Source of the DNA: Helicoverpa zea
Lineage: Eukaryota > Arthropoda > Insecta > Lepidoptera > Noctuidae
NCBI RefSeq assembly: GCF_022581195.2
Contig: NW_025899713.1
Span: 61,022 to 125,021, forward strand
Reading direction: 5' to 3'
DNA: 64,000 nt
Shown piece after piece: positions 55,229 through 64,000 of the stretch. Within the stretch, counting starts at the first letter, position 1. Every line of letters starts with the position of its first letter. The translations under genes and the position numbers were made by a program. A model generated the notes under the pieces. It was given only the letters and a program-made list of their open reading frames with translations. It was not told the origin of the DNA and searched no databases.

Positions 55229-58200
55229 ATTATACATCTCAGTAGGTATACGGTCGCCGATGTAGTTATGTTCCGAGCCATTTGTTGGAAGGACGTTTAA
55301 ACAGCGAAAAAACGTGACAAGAAAACAGAACTTTCACATTAAGCTTTCTATATTGTACGCCGATGCCTCGTTTTGTTCTGTGTACAGATTAAAACATGAT
55401 ATTTATGAGATACGAACATAATCTGATTAAAGAGCAGTGGATAACGAGCACTGAATATAATATCGACGAAACTCTAGCCGAATTTAAGGAAGATATAATT
55501 ATGAATAATATTTTGTGAAAATTATTTTTAAGTGTGTTTATTTCCAAATTGTAGGTCAGTATTGGGTCGTAAAATATTGCAAAATTAAAGAATTTAAAGT
55601 AACTTTGCACTTTCTAGTAGTGCACTATTTCTCTTCGATAGGAAAAATCACTCACATATATGTATTTGTGCCGAATGCTGTGAAGGACGTAAGTGCATTA
55701 TATAGCTATTCTATTGAACATGAAAATAGAATAAACACTATTCTAAAAGGTCCACCAAAAGGCTTACAAAATATTACTGACGTGCAAAATATAATAACAA
55801 GAGCTTTGTAAATTATTTGTTTCTCTATCATTCGATCAATGTATTACTGGTTTTGAATATAACAATCAATTTTGATACCACAGTTTCATTGTATATTCTA
55901 GAATTGTAGATTTTATCCATAAGTAATGTATATTATAAATATAAATTTATAATATAAAAAATATTTTTAGTTTTTAGTAGTTTTAAGTTAAATTATTCAC
56001 AACAAAACTTTAAACACAGTCTATTGATTTCTGACACTTACGCGAATAGTAGACATTTAAATAGTACTGAATACATTTAAACAGCTTGTAGTCTAGAGCA
56101 ACAAAGCAGACCAAGGACAAAGACAATTTTTTAATCCGAGTGCGGAGAGTAGATCCTAGAACCAAAGGAAACAGCTATAAATAAATATTAAAGAATCATA
56201 AATACCTTAATTGTAAATATTTTTTCTATAAAATTAAGCGTAAAAGAAATAATAAATATTAAATTCATAAAACAAATGAGATTTGAACGCGGTCTAGTTG
56301 ATCTGGCTCAAGTAATGAGAATTTGGCGTAGAACCCTTGATCAGATGTTAACGTGGGAGTTCTTATGAATAAAAGAAGCAGCAGTCAAGTGCGAATTGAG
56401 ATGACTTGATTAGTGTTACGATGTTATCCTTCACTTAAAGGTAACGTTATTCTAGAACTTTTCACACGGCTATTCCGAAATAAGGTAAATCACGGTAAAA
56501 TATAGGTAATAAAAGTATACGTCGTGTGTTCGATTCTTGTTTCGAAGTTATAAGATACTAAAATCAGGCGTAAGGGTGGTGTTTTTTTATATGTTTTGTT
56601 TTTATGAAAAATATAGATTGCCTTGATAAAGTATAGTTCAGAGTTTGACTCCCAGGATGGACCAAGTGCTAGCTTTCTGTCCTGTTATAGAAAGTTTATA
56701 AACAAGTTTAACTTAATAAAGCTCTAACTCTATAATTATCGTTATTGGATAAGCTGTTATACTTAAGTACCTAAACGTATCAGGAAGATCCTTTTTCAAT
56801 TTTATCTCGTTACAGGAGTGTGACATATTCGGAGTATCCCCGAAAAAACTGTTCACGTTTCTGTCTCTATACCTCGCATTTGACCTTTAAAAAGGACAAA
56901 CGTCTATAATACGGACAGCATAAAAAATATCTGTCAGCCATGCATTAACATTTATGTAGTCGACTGATATCTTAAATCGACTTCCAATATTTTTTTCCTT
57001 AAGTCTAATTGTTTTTGTTTGCTATTTTTAACGTTTTAATTTTAGTTTAAGGCTTCAAAAAATACAAATGAATAGTTGCCTACACAACATTATATCCATC
57101 ATTAAGCCAATAACATTTAACAAAAACCTATCGCTAAAACCGAATAAAATGCACCCTTTAAAACTGTAACAAAAGAAAAGTCGTTTGTCTTAGCTACAGA
57201 GTTCCAGAGACATGATCACCTTGTTTCAAAACATGTCCATTTGGACCTTACAGGTGTGCCAACTGCAGAACATAAGCTACTTTCCTTTTGTCCGGGTCGT
57301 CACTGTCGGGCACAGATCGCTTGTTAGACGGCTACTACTGAAGTTAAATCGAGATATTTTTCGTTTGAACTTAAAACGATTGCTGAAAAGCAACTGTAGC
57401 TCTGTTTTACAAGTCTATTTGGGAAGATCGAGTTGATTGGAACTATTTTTTTTTTTTCATAATCGATTGATGATGTTTTATTTTGATTTTCTTGAATGTG
57501 GAATTATGGGATTTTATACTATCTTTGTGAATGTAGTCGGTAGACTCGATTCATCGATATCGGCGTATCGATTCTGTAATGTATCTTTCATAGCATATGT
57601 AAACTGTACCTACAGAGAAGAAAAATGATGGAATTATTGTTCAGGCGAATGAGGTACCTACTCCCATTTGAGAATTATATTACTAGCGAAAACTTTGTTA
57701 GTGACAGTTAACTGCGGAATGACAATGACACTTTTTTTAAAGCGAGCAATCATCCAAGAACAATAACATCACTTAGCACCACACTCATTTTCCTCAAACC
57801 GTTCACCAAATATATGGATTCACTTCCCAAGCCATATTGCCCATTCATCGAGCAAAAACCCAGATTACAAAGAATAATTGTTCTCCAATAAAACCTTTAA
57901 CCGTTAAGCCATTGATTTGAGTGTTATATTCACATAATCTCGATTGATAATGCTTCTCGTTGGAGCAGTTTTAGTACTCATAGCTGTTAAAGTTTCACTC
58001 ACCCGACACTCCATCCTTATTGGAGTGTGGAGTGGGTTGAGGGCAACTTTTGCTTCGGTGTTCAACAAAAAAATAAGCGAGGAATTAATCTGTTCAACTG
58101 GAATAGTGTTGATGTTGAGTTGCTATTATTTTCTGGTTGGTTGAATCTTTCTTTAACTACCAGCTTTTCCTGCGTTTTACTAATGGCGTGGAAATTACTT

Positions 58201-61200
58201 ATGTACTCCCATACATAAATACACTGAGAGAGATCTCTAACTCCTTTATGCTGTACCCGTATAAACTCTCTTATATACTTTCCTATATGCTTCATGATCG
58301 AAGTGAAACGTGACACAGTTCACAGTTTTAATTTGGAGTATACTGTTGTACATAGATAATGACAATGATTTAAAAATTACTTGTAGAGATTATTTAATTC
58401 ACAACAAAAAACTGCGTGACTAAAAATGTTCTTCAAAAAGTAAAAAACCAAAATTTGTATATAAAAATTCAAAGAAAGAAAAAACCAAGCTAAAATCTAG
58501 TCGAACAGAATATTACTTAGAAACCAGTATTATTACAAAACTTTGTTCGATGACCGATGTCAATAAGCTTATTGCTTTCAGTAGGCAGCCTTAGATTAGT
58601 ATCTCTGCCATCAACATTATTAACTCTACGTAATAGAATTTCCATTTAAAGTATGATTAAATGTACTATGATTACTGTGTTGGTTATGTGGTATAATAAT
58701 ATCGTCTGTGAGCACTATTACTGAGAATTTGATTGAAGGTTCTACTTGTTAGCCAAGAGTGTTATTGTTTTTATTTTCAAGTAGAATAATTGTGTTTATT
58801 ATTTACTGATCAGTCTGATCTTATTACTATTTTTGTTGAGGTTGGCGCAACATGTTGTATTTATCTTCCATACTTCAAAATTACCTGCTGACCTTTTCTC
58901 ATAAGAAGGTATTATAATTGTAACTTAAAAAATATTTTTTTCCCTGCAATAATTGCGGATAGTTATATTGAGCAAACGCGTTATATTTCAGAGTAGGTAC
59001 CTAACCCACAAAGCAAGTATATTATTATACATTTGTATTCACAGCTGTCTAATGCTCTACTTTAAATGTATAATGTTATTTTACCCTCAAGTGCCTGCGG
59101 CGACATAAACTCCACTTGTCGATGCCAATAACAGGTGAAATTGTGATTCGAAATCGAACACGGCAGAGGCTTTCGATCACTTTGTCAAACAAATTGAACA
59201 GAACACTGAAGGCATGTTATGTTCAATTTTCAATTCGCTACAACAAAATAAAACAAGGAAATATTTTTTGACAGGTGAAAGTCTTTTACATTTTCCGCAT
59301 ACGCTTAAACTTGTACAATGTACGAGTATGTACGAAATAGACGTGTCATGCATTTTTGAAGAAGAATCCTTCTCTACGCTTCCAAAAACATTCTTGTGTA
59401 TTTTTTTCTGTACTAAAAATCTTGCTGTCAGAAGATTGCTGCCTCAAAGTTTCTTATTAAGGTAGTGTCAGATTTGGAACAGCCACGCAAAAAAATAATT
59501 CCGTTCAACCTCTATGCATATTACATATCACATCCTACCTATTAAAAATGAAGTCTTCCTAGGTCTTGCCAGATTTCTGATAGCACGCGCGGCCATCGCT
59601 TTTTACCTTAGTGCTTATTATTCGATTTTTGGATTTGACAAACCTCCAAAATATTATAATAACCCAGTCTTACCAAAACCTTGATTCCAAAATCTGATAA
59701 ACCATTACCAACATAAGTATTACATAAAATCAGACATTGTGCCAAACAGAAACATTGTCAGAATATTTCACAACCTATTTAGAAATTAATTTCACATCAC
59801 ACATAAGCAGCTTTAATAATTGTTAGATGAAGCTCCATTTGACGGAGCGAAACACTAGAAATACACAATAGTAGATCATAGCTCAAAGAGCAGACGCGAT
59901 TCATGACAACTACATGAAATATATCATGTAATTGAACCACAGTATTGCATTTCAGAGCAATGTCGGGTTGTGAGGCTAGGGCAAACGTGCATGTTTGTAT
60001 TATGTTATGAGACAGCTGTTTATTAGACAATTTAGTAGTGTCATTGTTTATATTATTGTACTGTTTAGTTGTAACACCTTATTGTTTTCGTGTCGGGGTT
60101 TAAAAGGAATGTTAAAGTCATTTTACGTAAACGCATAAAAATGTTCACAAGTTGGCCGTTGGTTTGACTCAAAAAGAATAATATAATTAACACAGGAATA
60201 TAACTCTGATTCGCAACTGGTGCTTACGAATAATTGCTATCGTGATCAAGTTTATTTGAAATTACTTGAAACCATTTTTTACAGATATCAATAGACAGGA
60301 ATACGGAAAAGAGTAAGAAAGAAAATAATGGACTGAAAAGTCTTCCTACTCTATAGAAAAAAATTGAAACCCAAACCATCAGTATAAAAAGTCGCTTTAG
60401 ACTAGTTTTGTTTTTCCTAGTAAGAAACAAAGACGGAGTTCAATACGGTTGGACCCATTTCCTTTTATATTATAGAAAATGAGTCCCCAAAAAGGATATG
60501 GACACGTGCAATCAATTTTAATGTAGGACCTAATACCGTTCAATTCCTGTCCGGAAAGGACCGAATTTTACATACGTAAAGTTATCTCTGTCTGCCAAAA
60601 TCGATTCCCAAACGGATTGCTTTCAATGGATTCTATTTTAAAGCCAAAAATCTGATTAACTCACTCAACAAATGGATTTCTGGAATTTTTACACATGACG
60701 GCGATATGTATTTTTTCATGCGATAAACTGAAAAAATACGCATAGAATTGCGACCACTTTCGTATGTTGCGTATCAGTTAACAACTATGAATATTTAAAA
60801 AGACGCGAGGAATAATAAATTAAACATGTGACAGATTCTTCATTACTTTTCTGGCTTTCCTTTAATTAGGAATTCCAACAGACAGCGGAACATTGGTTGG
60901 CTAAGCATCAGTATCTGTTCAAAGGATTTGAATTAAATTTTAATGGAGACCTGCCTGGACATTGAAACGAACATTATTTGCATTTAAAATGGACGCTTTG
61001 AAGCTCCGCCGCACACCACTATAATAGGACTGGCGTAAACATGACGTATTGTATCAGGATATTTTAATACCTTATTTTTTGAGGTTTGTTATTTATTTTC
61101 ATACTTATGAATGTAGCTGCCAATCTGTCATATAACATTCTTATTGTATTCGTTACTCTACAAAAAATATGATGAACTAACAAAGATAAACAAAGATAAG

Positions 61201-61947
61201 AAAGAGAGAGAAAATACTTAAGTGTTGGACAATCAATATTTTTTAACAAAGAACATGTTTCAGGTTTAACATTATTTTCACAAATACAATCCTACCTAAC
61301 CTACCCATTATTTAGCAAAAGTATTATTAGATCGCTCGCTCTATTTGGTTTCAATTTCAGGGTTACAGTTTACAGACGTTTTGTTTTTAGATTGTCACTT
61401 TGTATTTGTACCTTGTAATAGAGGAAAGTCGTGACCAGAATACCTAATATACTATTAGCAGGATTTGTAAAACGAACAGAGAAAACAGGAAGGGATTGTG
61501 AATGTAAGTGTCTCGGCCTACGTAAATAATGGAAAATTTTGCCGCCTCATTATTTTCCTAAATGTTATTGATTTTGCTACTTACCATTAATTCTATGTTT
61601 TGTTACAAAATAGTCTAAAAAGTCTACGGGTATGCTCATTTTATGAACCATACCATCATAATATGGGCTGCAAATTCGCAGAATATAAAATACTCCGCAA
61701 GCTAACATAACGTTAGGGTACGAATATTCAAAATATTGATAACATTATTCCCCGAACAATGAAATCGTTGCCAAGATATTCAAAGAAACCCTTAATTAAT
61801 CAAATGAAATGCAACAAATTGCATTTTATTAAAATAATACTTTAATTAAGAGCACGATAAGTGCAGTCGTATTGGTTTGTATACAAAAAACCATCAATTA
61901 GTGTATTCGTAGGAATTGACCACGTTCCCAATTAATAACATTATGAT
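55229..61947. other. Non-coding stretch, no gene seen
   Basis: The longest AT-rich, featureless part of the window. A hydrophobic 64-codon frame at 57950-58144 and others of 60-98 codons lack domains, splice sites or codon patterns worth supporting. Isolated B-box-like strings at about 56528 and 56645 have no A box and no SINE body. Confidence 0.45.
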
Positions 61948-61959
61948 ACAATCAAAGGC

Positions 61960-63969
61960 CAGTTAAATCTGGAGAACCGATTTGCCGCCGTGGAAACCAC
62001 AACAGACGTTAACCAGAACCACGAATATGTGGTTCGGATCCTCAGGGAGGAAGGTTCGAGATTCTGTAACATGCAGCGTAAGGGCAAGAAATCAAAGCTT
62101 TCGGAAGAGACATTAGGGCTTATGAAGAAACGACGTGAAAACCCGCCTGTCACTTCGTCAGCTAAGCGGGCTCTAAACCAAGAGATCAACAAGCACGTAC
62201 GACGCGACCTCCGGTGCTCCAATACTCTTGACATTGAAAGAGCAATTGAGCTGAATCGGGGGTCAAAGGTGTTCGTACAATCTCTTGGAAGAAGCCACTT
62301 GACGAAGCTGACCACAACAAGTGGAGAAGTCGTTTCTTCGGTGCCGGCAGTCCTTTCGGAAGTGGAAAATTTCTATGGCCGGTTATACGCATCGCATGCA
62401 TCTCGACCTGATCCCGGAAATGAGGATTCTAGAGCCACATTAACACGCCATTTCACCGAAGACCTGCCAGAAGTCAGCAGTGGCGAAATCGAGATCGCTC
62501 TGAGACAGCTCAAAAATGGAAAAGCCCCTGGCGAGGATGGCATTACAACAGAGCTTTTAAAAGCAGGAGGTAAGCCCGTACTGGGGGAGCTCCAGAAGCT
62601 TTTTAATGCCGTCCTGTTTGAAGGGAGAACTCCAGAGGCGTGGAGTAGGAGTGTTGTCGTCCTGTTCTTCAAAAAGGGAGACAAAACCCAGTTGAAGAAC
62701 TATCGACCCATTTCCCTCCTAAGCCACGTATATAAGCTGTTCTCAAGAGTGATCACGAACCGACTTGCGCGAAGACTCGACGAATTCCAACCACCGGAGC
62801 AGGCTGGGTTTCGGAGCGGATACGGCACTATAGACCACATCCACACAGTGCGGCAGATTATACAGAAGACCGAAGAGTATAATCAGCCCCTGTGTCTAGC
62901 ATTTGTGGACTATGAGAAGGCCTTTGACTCGGTTGAAATCTGGTCTGTTCTGGAGTCCCTGCAGCGTTGTCAAGTAGATTGGCGATACATCCAAGTGATG
63001 AGATGTCTCTACGAAGCCGCTACAATGTCCGTCCAAGTACAGAATCAGCAAACAAGGCCCATACCGTTGCATCGAGGAGTGAGACAAGGGGATGTTATTT
63101 CCCCGAAACTGTTCACTAATGCAATGGAGGATATGTTCAAAACGCTGAACTGGAAAGGACGCGGCATCAACATCAATGGCGAACACATCTCTCACTTGCG
63201 ATTTGCTGACGATATCGTCATCATGGCGGAAACGCTGCAGGACCTACAACAGATGCTGAACGACCTGGCTGAATCTTCTCTACGCATCGGCCTACGGATG
63301 AACTTGGACAAAACCAAGGTCATGTTCAATGAACATGTTCTACCGGAACCGATTGCGATACACGGCGCCGTTCTCGAAGTTGTTCGGAAATATGTATACC
63401 TCGGGCAGACATTGCAGTTAGGTAGAAACAACTTTGAGGACGAGGTGAATAGGAGAATTCAGTTGGGTTGGGCTGCATTTGGGAAGCTACGTCGAGTCCT
63501 AACATCGTCGATCCCACAGTGCCTAAAGACAAAAGTCTTTAATCAGTGCGTCCTACCTGTCATGACTTACGGAGCCGAAACGTGGACACTGACGGTACGG
63601 CTGGTCCACAAGTTTAAAGTCGCTCAGCGGGCTATGGAAAGGGCTATGCTCGGCGTTTCTCTGAGGGATCGCATCAGAAATGAGGTAATCCGTCAGAGAA
63701 CCAAGGTCATCGACATAGCCTATCGAATCAGCAAGCTGAAGTGGCAGTGGGCTGGCCATATTAGCCGAAGAACCGATAACCGTTGGGGTAAACGAGTTCT
63801 AGAGTGGAGACCGCGCCTCGGCAAACGTAGTGTAGGACGTCCTCAGGCACGGTGGAGTGATGACTTGCGCAAGACGGCTGGCAGGAGCTGGATGCGAGAA
63901 GCCGAAAATCGATCTCAGTGGCGTGCACTTGGAGAGGCCTATGTCCAGCAGTGGACTGCGATAGGCTGA
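61960..63969 (+). CDS. RTE-type LINE ORF2 protein, C-terminal 669 aa, 5' truncated
   Basis: A reverse transcriptase that copies LINE RNA at a nicked target. The frame is open from the truncation point (QLNLENRFAAVE), with no internal stop to TGA at 63967. Counting from the codon at 61990: RT motif with KNGKAPGEDG (175-184), the first catalytic Asp307 (FVDYEKAFD), GVRQGD (363-368), and FADD with Asp407 and Asp408. After the RT come a thumb-like region (VMTYGAETWTLT) and the C-terminal block typical of RTE proteins (VGRPQARWSDDLRKTAGRSW, then SQWRALGEAYVQQW). The N-terminal endonuclease is absent and the local sequence supplies no native start, so the copy is a dead-on-arrival insertion despite its open frame. 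The clean frame indicates a recent insertion. Confidence 0.88.
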   Translation, partial: QLNLENRFAAVETTTDVNQNHEYVVRILREEGSRFCNMQRKGKKSKLSEETLGLMKKRRENPPVTSSAKRALNQEINKHVRRDLRCSNTLDIERAIELNRGSKVFVQSLGRSHLTKLTTTSGEVVSSVPAVLSEVENFYGRLYASHASRPDPGNEDSRATLTRHFTEDLPEVSSGEIEIALRQLKNGKAPGEDGITTELLKAGGKPVLGELQKLFNAVLFEGRTPEAWSRSVVVLFFKKGDKTQLKNYRPISLLSHVYKLFSRVITNRLARRLDEFQPPEQAGFRSGYGTIDHIHTVRQIIQKTEEYNQPLCLAFVDYEKAFDSVEIWSVLESLQRCQVDWRYIQVMRCLYEAATMSVQVQNQQTRPIPLHRGVRQGDVISPKLFTNAMEDMFKTLNWKGRGININGEHISHLRFADDIVIMAETLQDLQQMLNDLAESSLRIGLRMNLDKTKVMFNEHVLPEPIAIHGAVLEVVRKYVYLGQTLQLGRNNFEDEVNRRIQLGWAAFGKLRRVLTSSIPQCLKTKVFNQCVLPVMTYGAETWTLTVRLVHKFKVAQRAMERAMLGVSLRDRIRNEVIRQRTKVIDIAYRISKLKWQWAGHISRRTDNRWGKRVLEWRPRLGKRSVGRPQARWSDDLRKTAGRSWMREAENRSQWRALGEAYVQQWTAIG

Positions 63970-63974
63970 TGATG
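61960..63974 (+). mobile_element. 5'-truncated RTE-clade LINE with 12-bp target duplication
   Basis: ACAATCAAAGGC occurs at 61948-61959 and again at 63975-63986, directly bordering the LINE-like sequence. The insert is 2.0 kb. It starts in frame inside the ORF and ends two bases after the stop in a TGATGATG tail, matching RTE elements, which have almost no 3' UTR and end in short repeats rather than poly(A). The missing 5' part would hold the apurinic-type endonuclease. Confidence 0.85.
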
Positions 63975-64000
63975 ACAATCAAAGGCAAACTGAAGGATAC

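Noticed and set aside
57950..58144. Hydrophobic 64-codon frame that could be a small membrane protein
   Set aside because: AT-rich hydrophobic frames arise by chance; there is no splice site, conserved motif or neighbouring exon, and it overlaps a small inverted repeat (ACACTCCA/TGGAGTGT).

Overview
The window is AT-rich animal nuclear DNA, most likely from a moth (Lepidoptera, noctuid-like). The reasons are spliced genes, lepidopteran-style Helitron ends (TCTATAC...CTAGT), a tRNA-derived SINE of a type common in moths, an RTE-type LINE, and long AT-rich non-coding stretches broken by short CpG-rich islands. No confident host protein gene was found. The one host candidate is a 57-residue signal-peptide-like reading frame at 1189-1362, directly behind a good splice acceptor. 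The rest looks like intergenic or long-intron DNA loaded with mobile elements.

Layout. 1-7.4 kb: mostly unexplained DNA, with the signal-peptide frame and a 187-bp TTA-flanked foldback MITE (5507-5693). 7.47-10.07 kb: a 2.6-kb foldback-like element whose arms carry 140-bp repeats, each with a TGACGTCA site or a variant, around a core of about six 154-bp repeats. 10.07-12.7 kb: two Helitron fragments and an RFX-type X-box. 15.13-20.59 kb: a complete DIRS-type tyrosine-recombinase retrotransposon. 20.8-22.8 kb: a Helitron-like end with 122-bp tandem repeats, then an old SINE. 27.05-29.74 kb: a PIF/Harbinger transposon whose transposase and MADF-BESS genes lie on opposite strands and interlock exon-in-intron. 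33.56-33.98 kb: a younger SINE with a 13-bp target duplication. 37.9-38.4 kb: an inverted Helitron fragment and a degenerate repeat. 43.99-49.45 kb: a second, nearly identical DIRS copy in the same orientation. 49.76-50.13 kb: a long-armed foldback. 61.96-63.97 kb: a 5'-truncated RTE LINE with an open frame and a 12-bp target duplication.

The most informative system is the DIRS pair. Each copy has a gag-like ORF interrupted by a phase-consistent spliceosomal intron; a canonical U UUA AAC slip site in the correct frame leading straight into the -1 frame RT/RNase H ORF; a tyrosine-recombinase ORF joined through an ATGA overlap; inverted terminal repeats; and an internal complementary region that encodes the joined ends. 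Copy-specific substitutions are shared between left and right repeats, and between right end and internal region, of the same copy. This fits end regeneration during each replication cycle. The intron holds about ten hairpin-forming repeats in which several stem pairs change in a compensatory way; this is the least expected feature and may be undescribed.
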